NCBI RefSeq assembly: GCF_019710585.1
Contig: NZ_JAIFZQ010000016.1
Span: 310,001 to 374,000 of the forward strand
DNA length: 64,000 nt
Direction: 5' to 3'
DNA from: Arthrobacter sp. MAHUQ-56
GTDB lineage: Bacteria > Actinomycetota > Actinomycetes > Actinomycetales > Micrococcaceae
The notes beneath the pieces were generated by a model. That model was not told where the DNA came from, did not search any database, and worked only from the letters and a program-made list of their open reading frames with translations. This document shows, piece by piece, positions 8,536 through 17,592 of this stretch; position 1 is the first letter of the stretch; each line of letters begins with the position of its first letter. Both the position numbers and the translations under genes were made by a program.

Positions 8536-11500
8536 TCAGTACCGTGGCGGCACCGGGCTTCCGTCCAAGGACCGCTCCTCGATCAGTTTCCCGCCCAGGA
8601 TGCGTTCCACCGCGGCCCGGCCGAACACCCCCGACTCCTCAATGGTTTCGTCGTCGGCGCTCGGTATGTCCTGGACGTATGCAGTTGACGCTGCAGTGCT
8701 GGAGGGCGCCTTGGCGCGGCCCGCAGCAGCCTCCGGGCTGTTGGACAGCCGCTGGTAGAGGCTTTGCCGGGTTTCCGTGCGTGTCGCAGCGGGTGCACTG
8801 CCGGGAGTTGCGGGACGTATGGGAGCGACGGCGGGTGCGGACCCGGCGGAGGCCATCGCAAATTCCGGGGCCGGGGCAGGCTGGGACGTCGACGGCGGAC
8901 GGGACCCCTGGGTGCCGTCGGCAGAGGCTGCGGTGGGCTGGCCCGGCGACGCCCAGCCAGTTCCAGACGCAGCAGCGGGCGCAGTCACGGGAATGGATGG
9001 AGGAACCTGTGCGGTGGCCGGCTCGTAGCGGGGAATCTGGACAGGTCCGCTTGATTCGGGCTGGCCCGCAGCAGGGACAGCTGCCCCCACGTTGCTCTTA
9101 TCTCCGACCACCCACACGCCTGGGGCCTGCTCCACAGCCCGTGTCCAGGGGTCGTGTGCGGCGGGCTGTCCTGTGCCGCCTGCACCCCGTGTGCCGGTGG
9201 TGATTCCTGCCCCATGGGAAGGTGCCTCAACGGAATCCTTGGCCCCGCCGGCGGACTGCTGGGGGGTTTCCCGTGCAGCATTTGGTGGGGTGGCACGGCT
9301 GCCCGGACGTGGTGACGGTTCCCAGTCCATGGGAGGTTCCTCGTCCAGCGGGGGAGCGTCCTCGTCCCGAGCGGGTCCCCAGTCATCGTCCGAGTAGGAG
9401 TAGTCACCGCCGGCATCGGGGTATGCGGCGGCCGGCGCAGGCTGCGCGGCGCTGGAAGCGTCGCCGGGCGGCGACCCACCTGCGTGCGCAGGAGAGGATG
9501 CCGGGCTGGAGGTTCCCGCGTTCGCCGTTGCCGGGGCAGCGGGCGTGTGGGAAGCCGGAGGGTTGGCCGGTGCTGCCTGGATAGATGGCGCTGCATGGGC
9601 GGATGTCGCTGCCTGGGATGTCGCTGCCTGGGATGCCGCGGCATGGACGGCCGTGGTGGCTTCTGCAGGGGCGGGGGCTGCAGCGGAACTGCCGGAACCG
9701 CGGGGTCCGCCGCCGGGCGCCCCGGCATGTGCCCGGGCCTCCGGGTGGCCGGGCCGGCCGCTGGCAGCCGCACTGCCGGCCTGTTCGCCAAAGCTCCGGT
9801 CTCCACCGGGTTGAGTCCCAAGGTCCTGGACCCCGGCATCCGGGCCGGTGCCTGGGCGGCGAGGGGTGTCCATGGCGGAGGGCGCCGGAGCCAGTCCCCA
9901 CGCGACGTCAGCTGAAGTGGCGGGAACCACCGGGCTGGCCGGCGCTTTTGGGTTTGGGTCAGAGCTCGATTGGCCGGCGCCGCGTTGCTGGCCGGCGCCG
10001 CCCGGTTGGCTGGCGCCGTTCGTTTGGCTTGGGCCGTTCGATTGGCTGGCGCCGCCCGCCACGGCATTGATCTGGCAGTCAATCCCCACCGTCTTGTGGA
10101 TGGCCTGCCGCAGGTTCTCCGAGTGGTCCGCGCGGCCGAAAGCGCCGGCAAGTCCCTGGGTGGTGAAGGACAGCGTCAGGACGCTGCCGTCAAAGGAGCT
10201 GACCTGGGCATTGGGCTCAACAAGGGCCCACGTGCTGCGCTTGATCTTGGACAGCGTCTGCAGGACGTCAGGCCAGGCCCTGCGCAGGACTTCCACATCA
10301 CCCATCGCCGACGGTGCGGCAGGCGCGGAACCGGCGGGTTGCTCCCGGTGTCCGTCCTGGGCCTGCGGGTTGACGGTGGCCGGGCTTCCGTGGGCTTGGG
10401 TCGCAGGAGCCGGGGTTTCCCGTTCCCTGGTTTCCGGGGCCGGGGTTTCCCGATCCCTGGTTTCCGGGGCCGGGGTGTGCCTGTCCGTGGCCTGCCGGGG
10501 TTGAGTTTCCGGGGCCGGGGCTTGCCGGGGCGGGGTTTCCGGAACCTGCGGTCCGTCAGCGGGCGCATGCGGCGCGGCAGGGGCGGCCGACCGTTCCGCG
10601 GTGGGTGCATGGCCGGCAGCGGTTTCATCAACCGGCCAATCGTTCGTGCTCACCCGCGGCGGCGTCAGCGGGGTACGCAGGCCCGCAGGAGCCTGAGCGC
10701 CCTGGGCATCCAAGGGCGCGGGCGCAGCGGCAACCGGGGGATTTTCTGCGCCGCTGGTTTCGGAGCGGTGGATTTCCGAGCGGCTTTCCGGGCGCGCGTT
10801 GCTATCCGGGCGCGCGTTGGAGGTGCGGCCGGGCAGCTGTTGCTCCGGTGTCACGGCGGCGCGGCCTTCCTGTTGAACCGGGCCTGCTGCAGGGAGGGGG
10901 CCAGCCGCTTGCTGCACGGGCTGGGGCGATGGTGCCTGCGTTGCCTGGGCCTGGTTCGGAGACAGGGCCGGGGCGCCGACGTCATTGCCTGCATAGTTGA
11001 GGCGCCGTTCAACGCGGTCAATCCGCGCAGCCATCCCGCGCTCATTCTGTTCGGCGCTGGGGAGCAGGATCCGGGCACACAGCAGTTCGAGGTGCAGCCG
11101 AGGGGATGTTGCGCCCGTCATTTCGGTCAGGGCGGTGTTGGTGACATCCGCAGCGCGGGAAAGTTCCGCAGCCCCCAGGTTGTGGGCCTGGTTCTGCAGG
11201 CGGGCGATCTGGTCCGCCGGCATCCCGCGCAGGATGACGTGGGCGCTCTCAGGCATGGCCTGGACGATGATCAGGTCCCGGAAGCGCTCCAGCAGGTCCT
11301 CGACGAACCGGCGCGGGTCGTGGCCCGTCTGGATGACCCGGTCCACAGCACGGAAGACCGTTGCGGCATCGGAAGCGGCGACCGCTTCCACGACGTCGTC
11401 CAGCAGCGATGCATGGGTGTAGCCGAGCAGGGCCACCGCAAGCTCGTAGTCCAGACCGTTGGGCCCGGCGCCGGCCATGAGCTGGTCCAGTACGGAAAGC

Positions 11501-12159
11501 GAGTCACGGACCGAACCGCCGCCGGCCCGGATGACCAATGACAGCACGCCGGGAGCCACCGGAACGTTTTCCTGCTGGCACAAAAGTTCGAGGTAGGCCA
11601 TCAGCGGTTCCGGCGGCACCAGCCGGAACGGATAGTGGTGCGTCCGGGAGCGGATGGTTCCGATGACCTTGTCCGGCTCGGTGGTGGCAAAGATGAACTT
11701 GATGTGTTCCGGCGGTTCCTCCACGATCTTCAGTAGGGCGTTGAACCCCGCTGAGGTGACCATGTGGGCTTCGTCGATGATGAAGATCTTGTAGCGGTCC
11801 CGCACGGGAGCGAACGTGGCGCGTTCGCGGAGGTCCCGTGCGTCGTCGACGCCGCCGTGGCTGGCAGCGTCGATCTCGATGACGTCCAGCGATCCGGAGC
11901 CGCCGCGGGCCAGCTCCACGCAGCTGGGGCAGGTGCCGCAAGGGGTATCCGTGGGGCCCTGCGCGCAGTTGAGGCAGCGGGCCAGGATGCGGGCGGAGGT
12001 GGTCTTGCCACAGCCCCTGGGGCCGGAAAAAAGGTAGGCGTGGTTGACGCGGTTCTTCCGCAGGGCCGTCATCAGCGGCTCGGTGACGTGCTCCTGACCG
12101 ATAACGTCGGCGAACGAGTCGGGACGGTATCTGCGGTACAGGGCGGTAGTAACTGTCAC
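8536..12159 (-). CDS. dnaX: DNA polymerase III subunit gamma/tau
   Basis: Clamp-loader ATPase of the replicative polymerase. Numbered from the GTG at 12159: Walker A GPRGCGKT at 46-53, zinc cysteines C65, C74, C77 and C80, Walker B IIDEAH, then SRTHHYPFR (sensor region). Residues 1 to about 370 are the conserved AAA+ part. A small folded segment (VEVLRRAWPDVLQTLSKIKRS, about 640-730) is set in very long Ala/Pro/Gln-rich sequence, making about 1207 aa against 643 in E. coli. In-frame ATGs at 12189 and 12192 would add 10-11 residues; TVTTALYRRYRP is the usual family N-terminus, so the GTG is preferred. No A-rich slippery sequence for a frameshifted gamma form was noticed. Confidence 0.96.
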   Translation of the reverse strand: MTVTTALYRRYRPDSFADVIGQEHVTEPLMTALRKNRVNHAYLFSGPRGCGKTTSARILARCLNCAQGPTDTPCGTCPSCVELARGGSGSLDVIEIDAASHGGVDDARDLRERATFAPVRDRYKIFIIDEAHMVTSAGFNALLKIVEEPPEHIKFIFATTEPDKVIGTIRSRTHHYPFRLVPPEPLMAYLELLCQQENVPVAPGVLSLVIRAGGGSVRDSLSVLDQLMAGAGPNGLDYELAVALLGYTHASLLDDVVEAVAASDAATVFRAVDRVIQTGHDPRRFVEDLLERFRDLIIVQAMPESAHVILRGMPADQIARLQNQAHNLGAAELSRAADVTNTALTEMTGATSPRLHLELLCARILLPSAEQNERGMAARIDRVERRLNYAGNDVGAPALSPNQAQATQAPSPQPVQQAAGPLPAAGPVQQEGRAAVTPEQQLPGRTSNARPDSNARPESRSEIHRSETSGAENPPVAAAPAPLDAQGAQAPAGLRTPLTPPRVSTNDWPVDETAAGHAPTAERSAAPAAPHAPADGPQVPETPPRQAPAPETQPRQATDRHTPAPETRDRETPAPETRERETPAPATQAHGSPATVNPQAQDGHREQPAGSAPAAPSAMGDVEVLRRAWPDVLQTLSKIKRSTWALVEPNAQVSSFDGSVLTLSFTTQGLAGAFGRADHSENLRQAIHKTVGIDCQINAVAGGASQSNGPSQTNGASQPGGAGQQRGAGQSSSDPNPKAPASPVVPATSADVAWGLAPAPSAMDTPRRPGTGPDAGVQDLGTQPGGDRSFGEQAGSAAASGRPGHPEARAHAGAPGGGPRGSGSSAAAPAPAEATTAVHAAASQAATSQAATSAHAAPSIQAAPANPPASHTPAAPATANAGTSSPASSPAHAGGSPPGDASSAAQPAPAAAYPDAGGDYSYSDDDWGPARDEDAPPLDEEPPMDWEPSPRPGSRATPPNAARETPQQSAGGAKDSVEAPSHGAGITTGTRGAGGTGQPAAHDPWTRAVEQAPGVWVVGDKSNVGAAVPAAGQPESSGPVQIPRYEPATAQVPPSIPVTAPAAASGTGWASPGQPTAASADGTQGSRPPSTSQPAPAPEFAMASAGSAPAVAPIRPATPGSAPAATRTETRQSLYQRLSNSPEAAAGRAKAPSSTAASTAYVQDIPSADDETIEESGVFGRAAVERILGGKLIEERSLDGSPVPPRY

Positions 12160-12216
12160 AGAGAAAACCCTACCAATCCGGGCTGACATCATGCCGCCCT
12201 GTGGGGGAATAGTAAA

Positions 12217-12304
12217 GACCCCCCATGCACCCGCCAGAGCCCGTCTACCCTTGCTACCTTCCGGTCCTGGGGGAGTTCAACAGGATGACGCCACATGAGG
12301 GGCC
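12217..12304 (-). ncRNA. ffs: Small signal recognition particle RNA (4.5S type)
   Basis: The minus strand contains the conserved SRP Alu-less core: AGGACCGGAAGGTAGCAAGG with the GGAA-type apical loop. The ends pair over 11 bases (5' GGCCCCUCAUG with 3' CAUGGGGGGUC, including G-U pairs), setting an 88-nt hairpin. It lies just upstream of dnaX, as in other actinobacteria. The RNA binds Ffh for co-translational membrane targeting. Confidence 0.9.
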
Positions 12305-12351
12305 GTCAGATACTTTACCCGAACATTCGGCGCGACTCGAATCGGGCGTCC

Positions 12352-12675
12352 TTACCGCCAGCCCTCCACAGGCCAGGTCATGAAGGCTGGCTCCTCGTAG
12401 GGGTGGGCAGTCCGCAGCGCAGCCACCACGGCGGCCAGCACTCGTTCCTCCACGATGCATTCGACGCGTTCTTCAGCCACGGTTTCCGGCCTGCCGGGCC
12501 GGCCGAGGTAGGGCTGGGCGCCCTCGTGCGGAGTGAACCTCCCGGTCCCCGCCGTGACGAAGGAGCAATGGGAGTAGTTTCCCAAGTGGCCCGCTCCGGC
12601 GTCGCCGATGGCATCCAGAACCTGCCCGGTGTGCGACGCAGGGACATAAACCACCAGCGCGTGCAGCTCAGCCAT
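12352..12675 (-). CDS. YqfO/NIF3-like domain protein (stand-alone)
   Basis: A 107-aa protein from the ATG at 12675 (MAELHALVVYVPASH); a longer frame upstream lacks conservation. The motifs DAIGDAGAGHLGNYSHCSF, GTGRFTPHEGAQP and AHPYEEPAF are those of the CutA-like insert domain in NIF3/YqfO proteins, here as an independent small protein. Biochemical role unknown; a metal-binding or regulatory role is inferred from conserved His, Cys and Glu. It is upstream of the SRP RNA on the same strand. Confidence 0.8.
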   Translation of the reverse strand: MAELHALVVYVPASHTGQVLDAIGDAGAGHLGNYSHCSFVTAGTGRFTPHEGAQPYLGRPGRPETVAEERVECIVEERVLAAVVAALRTAHPYEEPAFMTWPVEGWR

Positions 12676-12987
12676 GGAACCTATAGTGCACGATGATGCC
12701 CCAATCGCTGCGGTTTCCATTGCTTATCCCGGCGGGACGCACGATCATGGAAATGTACACCGATTGGGGCAATCTCGAGATTGTGAGCTGTGTGGCCTGG
12801 CTTTGCGGTGCCGGACCAAGCGGTTCAACGGCGTACCCGCGGGAATGGGCGCGTTGGGGGCGCCCATTTTCCAGTTTAAGGCAGCATTCGGCACCTGCCG
12901 GCGTCGAAAACGCCCCTCCCGGCGCTCAATTGGGCGTTGCGGGAAAGTTCAGGTAGTCTAGTACCTGCTTTTGATTCAGAAGCAGTT
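12676..12987. other. Gap between the YqfO-like gene and tRNA-Ser
   Basis: About 310 bases without a convincing gene. It contains a 10-bp perfect inverted repeat, GCCCCAATCG at 12698-12707 and CGATTGGGGC at 12761-12770, and a short dyad CTGCTT/AAGCAG (12965-12985) just before the tRNA. A weak promoter for the tRNA may be TTGCGG (12937) and TAGTAC (12959) with 16-bp spacing. An open + frame at 12693-12956 has unconvincing composition. Confidence 0.5.
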
Positions 12988-13072
12988 GGAGAATTCGCCT
13001 AGCGGCCTATGGCGCACGCCTGGAACGCGTGTTGGGTTAACGCCCTCGGGGGTTCAAATCCCCCATTCTCCG
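12988..13072 (+). tRNA. tRNA-Ser (anticodon GGA)
   Basis: An 85-nt type II tRNA. Acceptor stem GGAGAAT pairs with ATTCTCC, with discriminator G at 13072. Anticodon stem CACGC/GCGTG encloses loop CTGGAAC with anticodon GGA. A long variable arm and the T loop GGTTCAAATCC are present. CC follows but not the full CCA, so the 3' end needs nucleotidyltransferase. A terminator follows at once. Confidence 0.95.
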
Positions 13073-13078
13073 CCGGTC

Positions 13079-13122
13079 AAGAACCCGGCCCCGGTAACAC
13101 CGGGGCCGGGTTCTTTCGTTTT
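13079..13122 (+). terminator. Terminator downstream of tRNA-Ser
   Basis: Perfect 16-bp arms (13079-13094 and 13100-13115) around a 5-nt loop, followed by TCGTTTT. It lies 6 bases after the tRNA and may also serve the converging gene at 13164. Confidence 0.9.
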
Positions 13123-13163
13123 CCCGCGTGCCCGCGGTGGCGGCGATGATCAGGCAGCGACGG

Positions 13164-14087
13164 TCACGCAAGGCCGGCCGAGGGCTCACCCAACCGCCGC
13201 AGGCGTTCCCTTGCCGCATTTTCGCTGGGCCTTCTGCGGCCCAAGGCGAGACGGACGACGCCGAGCACCGCCTTGGTTGCCGCCCGCACCGGGAGGGGGA
13301 ATGGGCCGAGCCGTGGAACGGAGAGTCCAAGCATGCTGCGGTACCTGGGCTCCAGGGTGTAGACGGCACTGGCGAACAGCACCCGGTAGCCGGGACGAAG
13401 CAGGGGGTGCAACGGTGGATTGCGGATGAATTGCACGGTTTCAGCCACCCTTTCGTCCGTCCGCAGCTGGTCCTGTGCGTACCAGCGATCCAACTCATTT
13501 CGCATTTCCGCTTCCGTAAGCGGTGGATCCTCCACTCCCATCAGCCTGCCGGCCTGGGCCCACTCCCGCACATAGGCGTCAGGGCCGCCCGGGATGGGAC
13601 GTCCGTACACCTTGTGGGCCGTGAGGAAAGCGTCCGTGAAGGCGACGTGGATCCAGCGCGCGAGGCCGGGATCGTTGGCGCTGTAGGTTCGCAGGCCGCC
13701 CGCGTTGTCCCGGTACGTCCCCTGGACAGGCACGTGCAGGTGGCGGACGCGTTCGGACGAGTCTTCAGCAGCGGCCTTGGAGCCGTAGGTGACGGTGAAG
13801 ATCCAGCGGATGGTGTTGGCCAGGCGCCGGAGGGGGTCTTCACGGAAGTTGGAGTGTTCGTGCACACCGGCCAGAGCGCCGGGGTGCAGCGACTGCATGA
13901 GCAAAGCGCGGATACCGGCCACGATGGGCGTCATGGAGCCGTGGACCGCCCACACTGCCGACCCGGGCAGGTGGTATCCGGCGTCATTGCCTTCCGCCAG
14001 GCGCAGCGACCATTCAGGTGGACCGTCTGCCTTGCCTGAGAAGGTCTTTCTCAGTTCGTCCTGCCAGATGCGAAGGACATTGCGCAT
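13164..14087 (-). CDS. MpaB/DUF2236-type oxygenase family protein
   Basis: A 307-aa protein of the MpaB/rubber-oxygenase-like family, thought to be heme-dependent in characterised relatives. The family blocks are visible: GIRALLMQSLHPGALAGVHEHSNFREDPLRRL (about 58-90), RHLHVPVQGTY (about 114-124) and YSANDPGLARWIHVAFTDAFL (about 134-154), with conserved His residues that could bind heme. No signal peptide is seen. It stands alone, divergent from the M23 peptidase across 133 bases. The substrate cannot be inferred. Confidence 0.85.
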   Translation of the reverse strand: MRNVLRIWQDELRKTFSGKADGPPEWSLRLAEGNDAGYHLPGSAVWAVHGSMTPIVAGIRALLMQSLHPGALAGVHEHSNFREDPLRRLANTIRWIFTVTYGSKAAAEDSSERVRHLHVPVQGTYRDNAGGLRTYSANDPGLARWIHVAFTDAFLTAHKVYGRPIPGGPDAYVREWAQAGRLMGVEDPPLTEAEMRNELDRWYAQDQLRTDERVAETVQFIRNPPLHPLLRPGYRVLFASAVYTLEPRYRSMLGLSVPRLGPFPLPVRAATKAVLGVVRLALGRRRPSENAARERLRRLGEPSAGLA

Positions 14088-14220
14088 GACCTATTGTTGC
14101 CCATTTTTCCGGCGCCGGAAGGGCTCTCGCAGGTCCAAGGGGATGCTGAACCCCTAACGCCCGCAAAAAAACCCGCATTGTGCGGCAGCAGGGTTCACAG
14201 GCCTGGGGGCCTGTGGTCCC

Positions 14221-15924
14221 ATGGGACATACCGTCGAGACAACGCGCGGTCAGCCACGTGGTGGAGTCAGTCAATTGGGCAAGCATTGGGCGCCGGGCAG
14301 GGGCAAGCCGGAACAGGGTTCTTTTCCCCCTGTCGCGCGTGCAGTGGCCGCCGCGGGCGTGCTGGCCGCATCGGTGGCCGCAGTCAACCTCGCGGCAGGT
14401 CCGGAAGGAGCCGGCCAGGCGGCGGGTTCTGTTTCCCGCGCCGGAACAAGCCGTGCCGCCGCGGCCCCGGCAGGCGCCACAGCGCAGGAATCAGCCAGCG
14501 CCCCGGAATCGAATTTGCTGCAGCCCTCTGAAGCTGCCCCCATGGGATCGGACCAGGTGGGAGCGGGACAGTTGGCGGCGCCCGTCCTGTCCGACCCCCA
14601 CGCGGTCCTTTCCTTTCCCCACCCGACGGTCGGCACCTTCGGGGATGGCGGATTCCCAGGACTGGCGGTGGGCCCGGCCGGGGTTGGCAGGCCTCCCACC
14701 GGGTTCCTGATGGCACCGTTGCAGGTCCTTTACCCGAGTTCGCCGTTCGGATTCCGGATCAGCCCGCTGAGCGGATTTGCGGGAGACTTCCACCTGGGAC
14801 AGGACTATGCCGCGCCATGCGGGGCCACGGTTTACGCGGCGGATTCGGGCGTCGTCAGGGCGGCGGGCTGGCACCCCTGGGGAGGCGGCAACCGGGTGGA
14901 GATTGACCACGGCGATGGCCTCGTCACCACCTACAACCACCTGGAATCGATTGGCGTACGTACGGGTGACAAGGTGCAGGTCGGGCAGGCCATCGCACAG
15001 GTGGGTTCCACGGGCTGGTCCACGGGCTGCCATCTGCACTTCGAGACCATCGTCAAGGGCCGGTATACGAATCCCTTGGGCTGGAGCTTCCTCACGCTGC
15101 GGGCCGTGGGACAGTTGCTGCCAGACCATCTGGTTGCGTACGGGCCCGGTGGAAATTCCCTCTCCGACGGCAGGGTCAGCTGGACCATCCCACTGCCGAT
15201 GTTGCCGGACGTTGGATCCCGGGCTGTGGATTCCCACATGTGGGATTCGACGGCGGCACCACCTCCGGCGACGGGCATGGCGTTCCCGTCCCCGACGCCC
15301 TCGCCCAGCAGTCCGTGGGCGGCTGAGCCCTCGCCGTCGCCCTCACCCTCGCCAACTGAACCATCTCCTTCAACCAGCGACCCATGGCCATCGCCCACGC
15401 CCACTGAGCCTTCGCCTTCACCAACTGAGCCGTCCGAGCCGCCGGCGCCTACCACTGAGGAACCGGCGCCGTCGCCTACCACTGAGGAACCGGCGCCGTC
15501 GCCTACCACTGAGGAGCCGGCCCCGTCGCCTACCACTGAGGAACCGGCGCCGTCGCCTACCACTGAGGAACCGGCGCCGGCGCCTACCACTGAAGAGCCG
15601 GCGCCCTTGCCCACCACTGAGGAACCGGCCCCAGCGCCTACCACTGAGGAACCGGCCCCGGCGCCCAGTGAGCCTGCGCCGTTGCCCACCACCGAAGAGC
15701 CGGCCCCTGCCCCCGCGCCTATCGAAACGGCCACGCCCATAGAGACAGCCAGCCCCATAGAGACAGCGACGCCCACAGAGACGGTGACCCAAACAGCGCC
15801 CAGCCAGGAAACTTCCAGCCCGGACCCGTACGTAGACGCCACGGCAACGAACAGCACGTATGAAGAACCTGCCGGAGACACGACGCTCGTCACCCCTGTA
15901 CCCGATTCCACTAACACTCAATGA
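14221..15924 (+). CDS. Exported M23 (LytM-type) peptidase with long Pro/Thr/Glu repeat tail
   Basis: A 567-aa secreted or membrane-anchored peptidoglycan endopeptidase candidate. A hydrophobic segment (about 38-60) follows a basic N-terminus, then an Ala/Pro linker. The M23 domain (about 165-290) has the zinc ligands in FHLGQDY (His about 191, Asp about 195) and HLHFET (about 271-276), so it should be catalytically active. The tail (about 355-567) is low complexity and includes nine [12 protein letters not shown] units and four PIETAT-type units, probably a wall-spanning stalk. ATG 14221 has no clear Shine-Dalgarno. The 3' end overlaps the next gene. Confidence 0.88.
   Translation: MGHTVETTRGQPRGGVSQLGKHWAPGRGKPEQGSFPPVARAVAAAGVLAASVAAVNLAAGPEGAGQAAGSVSRAGTSRAAAAPAGATAQESASAPESNLLQPSEAAPMGSDQVGAGQLAAPVLSDPHAVLSFPHPTVGTFGDGGFPGLAVGPAGVGRPPTGFLMAPLQVLYPSSPFGFRISPLSGFAGDFHLGQDYAAPCGATVYAADSGVVRAAGWHPWGGGNRVEIDHGDGLVTTYNHLESIGVRTGDKVQVGQAIAQVGSTGWSTGCHLHFETIVKGRYTNPLGWSFLTLRAVGQLLPDHLVAYGPGGNSLSDGRVSWTIPLPMLPDVGSRAVDSHMWDSTAAPPPATGMAFPSPTPSPSSPWAAEPSPSPSPSPTEPSPSTSDPWPSPTPTEPSPSPTEPSEPPAPTTEEPAPSPTTEEPAPSPTTEEPAPSPTTEEPAPSPTTEEPAPAPTTEEPAPLPTTEEPAPAPTTEEPAPAPSEPAPLPTTEEPAPAPAPIETATPIETASPIETATPTETVTQTAPSQETSSPDPYVDATATNSTYEEPAGDTTLVTPVPDSTNTQ
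15448..15711 (+). repeat. 27-bp coding tandem repeat (PTTEEPAPx units)
   Basis: Eight contiguous 27-bp units (15448-15663), a 21-base interruption, then a ninth unit (15685-15711), all in frame within the M23 peptidase tail. Several units are nearly identical in bases as well as residues, suggesting recent slippage or recombination. Shorter 18-bp PIETAT units follow to about 15790. Confidence 0.9.
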
Positions 15925-16372
15925 CGGCACGGGGACTGAGTTCGGACAGTTCAGGGGAAAGGTGGTGATGGTGGTCAACGTGGCGTCCAACTGTGGATTC
16001 ACTCCGCAGTACGCAACCCTTGAGTCGCTCTACGCCAGGTTCCGCGACCGCGGCTTCGAGATCCTGGGCGTACCCTGCAACCAGTTCGCGGGGCAGGAGC
16101 CCGGTACGGACAGCGAGATCGCCGGGTTCTGCGAGCGCAATTACGGGGTCACATTCCCGCTGACGGCCAAGGCGGATGTGCGGGGCAGGAACCAGCACCC
16201 GTTGTATGGCGAGCTTACGAAGTTCAAGGCCGGCCTGCTGCCCGGCCTGGTGAAGTGGAACTTCGAAAAGTTCCTGGTGAGCCGCGACGGCGAGGTGGCG
16301 GCAAGGTTTGCCCCGGCAGTGCAACCGGACTCGCCCAAGGTGCTGGCAGCGATCGAGGAATTACTCTGCTGA
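15860..16372 (+). CDS. Glutathione peroxidase family protein (Cys type)
   Basis: A thiol peroxidase reducing hydroperoxides, probably with thioredoxin or mycothiol in this group. The catalytic set is seen: Cys in [11 protein letters not shown] (about residue 44), Gln in [10 protein letters not shown], and Trp/Asn in [11 protein letters not shown]. Selenocysteine is replaced by Cys. The family usually starts near [11 protein letters not shown]; here the only ATG gives 12 extra residues ([12 protein letters not shown]) encoded inside the end of the M23 gene in another frame, a 65-bp overlap. A CTG at 15896 is the alternative start. Confidence 0.88.
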   Translation: MKNLPETRRSSPLYPIPLTLNDGTGTEFGQFRGKVVMVVNVASNCGFTPQYATLESLYARFRDRGFEILGVPCNQFAGQEPGTDSEIAGFCERNYGVTFPLTAKADVRGRNQHPLYGELTKFKAGLLPGLVKWNFEKFLVSRDGEVAARFAPAVQPDSPKVLAAIEELLC

Positions 16373-16534
16373 TAAAAACGACTACGCCGAATCAAGTATG
16401 AATATGCGCAGTTTTACGAACTTTTTCCACATCAGCTCCGGCGATTTACCCCAAGTTTGCCAAATGTCTGATTGGATAAAGATTACTGAAGGGTAGAAGG
16501 GAAGAACGGCTTCCCACCGACCACAGAGGCAGCA

Positions 16535-17464
16535 ATGGAGCACATCGAGGCCGAACATCCCCGGCCACGCCACTTCCTACTCCACCTGAGCGACCCCCAC
16601 TTGTTGGGAGGTGCAGAACCCCTCTACGGAACCGTCGACAGTGAAGCGCGGCTCATCCAGCTCTTTGACGAAGTGAAGGCCTCCGGCGCGCGGCCGGAAG
16701 CCGTGATCTTCACCGGAGACCTCGCGGACAAGGGCGACCCCCAGGCCTACGTCAAGCTGCGGGCCATCGTGGAGCCCGCCTGCCGGGACCTGGGTGCAGA
16801 GGTCATCTGGGCCATGGGCAACCACGACGACCGCGCCAACTTCCGCATGGGCCTGCTGGACCAGCCCGGCACCGCCGAACCCGTGGACCACAGTTACTTC
16901 ATCAACGGGCTGCGCGTCATCACCCTGGACACGACCGTTCCGGGCTTCCATCACGGCGAGGTGAGCCCGGAACAGCTGGACTGGCTGGCCCGGCAGCTGG
17001 AAACTCCAGCCCCGGACGGCACGATCCTGGCCCTCCACCACCCGCCCGTGCCCTCCGTGCTGGACCTTTCGGTGCTGGTGGAACTGCGGGACCAGGCGTC
17101 GCTGGCCGCCGTAGTGCGGGACTCCGACGTCCGCACCATCCTGGCCGGCCACCTGCACTACTCCACCACGGCCATGTTTGCCGGTGTTCCCGTCTCGGTC
17201 GCCTCGGCCTCCTGCTACACCCAGGACCTCAATGTTCCGGTCGGAGGTACCCGCGGGCAGGACGGCGGGCAGGCCTTCAACCTGGTGCACGTGTACGAGC
17301 ACACGATCGTGCACTCCGTGGTTCCGCTCGGCACTTCGCCCACTGTTGGCGAGTACGTGTCACCGGAGGAAACGGCGGCACGCCTGGAAGCTGCGGGGAT
17401 CCAGATTCCGGAGACCACCAAGCAGCGCGGCGGCGCCCGGCTCGGCGCGCCCACGAGGCGCTAG
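16535..17464 (+). CDS. Calcineurin-like phosphodiesterase (CpdA/GpdQ type)
   Basis: A 309-aa dinuclear metal phosphoesterase. Motifs in order: SDPHLLG (D-x-H, about residue 19-21), [10 protein letters not shown] (about 61), [11 protein letters not shown] (about 94), ALHHPPVPS (about 168) and AGHLHYSTT (about 207), the full class III cyclic-nucleotide or glycerophosphodiester phosphodiesterase set. Cytosolic, no signal peptide. It is preceded by an unusually AT-rich 160-base gap after the peroxidase gene, which probably holds its promoter. The substrate (cAMP or glycerophosphodiesters) is not decided by sequence alone. Confidence 0.88.
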   Translation: MEHIEAEHPRPRHFLLHLSDPHLLGGAEPLYGTVDSEARLIQLFDEVKASGARPEAVIFTGDLADKGDPQAYVKLRAIVEPACRDLGAEVIWAMGNHDDRANFRMGLLDQPGTAEPVDHSYFINGLRVITLDTTVPGFHHGEVSPEQLDWLARQLETPAPDGTILALHHPPVPSVLDLSVLVELRDQASLAAVVRDSDVRTILAGHLHYSTTAMFAGVPVSVASASCYTQDLNVPVGGTRGQDGGQAFNLVHVYEHTIVHSVVPLGTSPTVGEYVSPEETAARLEAAGIQIPETTKQRGGARLGAPTRR

Positions 17465-17511
17465 CGAAACCGGGCGCCAGCGAAAAACAGGCGCCAGTGA
17501 AACCGGGCGCT
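17463..17511 (+). repeat. Short tandem repeat after the phosphodiesterase stop
   Basis: Three degenerate units of 16-17 bases (17463-17478, 17479-17495, 17496-17511) of the form AGCGAAACCGGGCGCC, beginning at the stop codon and followed by a related partial unit. Confidence 0.7.
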
Positions 17512-17541
17512 AAACCCGGCGCTGGAGACTAACCACACAGG

Positions 17542-17576
17542 ACAGTGCGGCGCGCCAGGGAGGCGCGCCGCGCTGT
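17542..17576. terminator. Hairpin between convergent genes (likely terminator)
   Basis: 15-bp arms with one G-U-type mismatch (17542-17556 and 17562-17576) around a 5-nt loop, between the converging phosphodiesterase and Stealth genes. There is only a short T-rich tail (TTGTG), so termination strength is uncertain. Confidence 0.65.
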
Positions 17577-17592
17577 TGTGCCGGCGATCCGG

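Noticed and set aside
9970..11541. 523-codon plus-strand frame opposite dnaX
   Set aside because: It mirrors the low-complexity DnaX tail and has no domain of its own.
12693..12956. Open frame of 87 codons upstream of tRNA-Ser
   Set aside because: No ribosome-binding site, composition unlike coding sequence, and no recognisable motif.
14164..14189. Short hairpin with a T-run on the minus strand, a possible attenuator upstream of the MpaB-type gene
   Set aside because: The stem is only 5 bp and no leader peptide or anti-terminator partner is visible. Left unannotated.
14100..14220. Possible c-di-AMP (ydaO-type) riboswitch before the M23 peptidase
   Set aside because: Such riboswitches occur upstream of wall hydrolases in actinobacteria, but the conserved ydaO core sequences are not present here.
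15448..15711. Regular 27-bp repeats resembling a short CRISPR-like array
   Set aside because: The repeats are contiguous, in frame and encode PTTEEPAP units within the M23 peptidase; there are no spacers.
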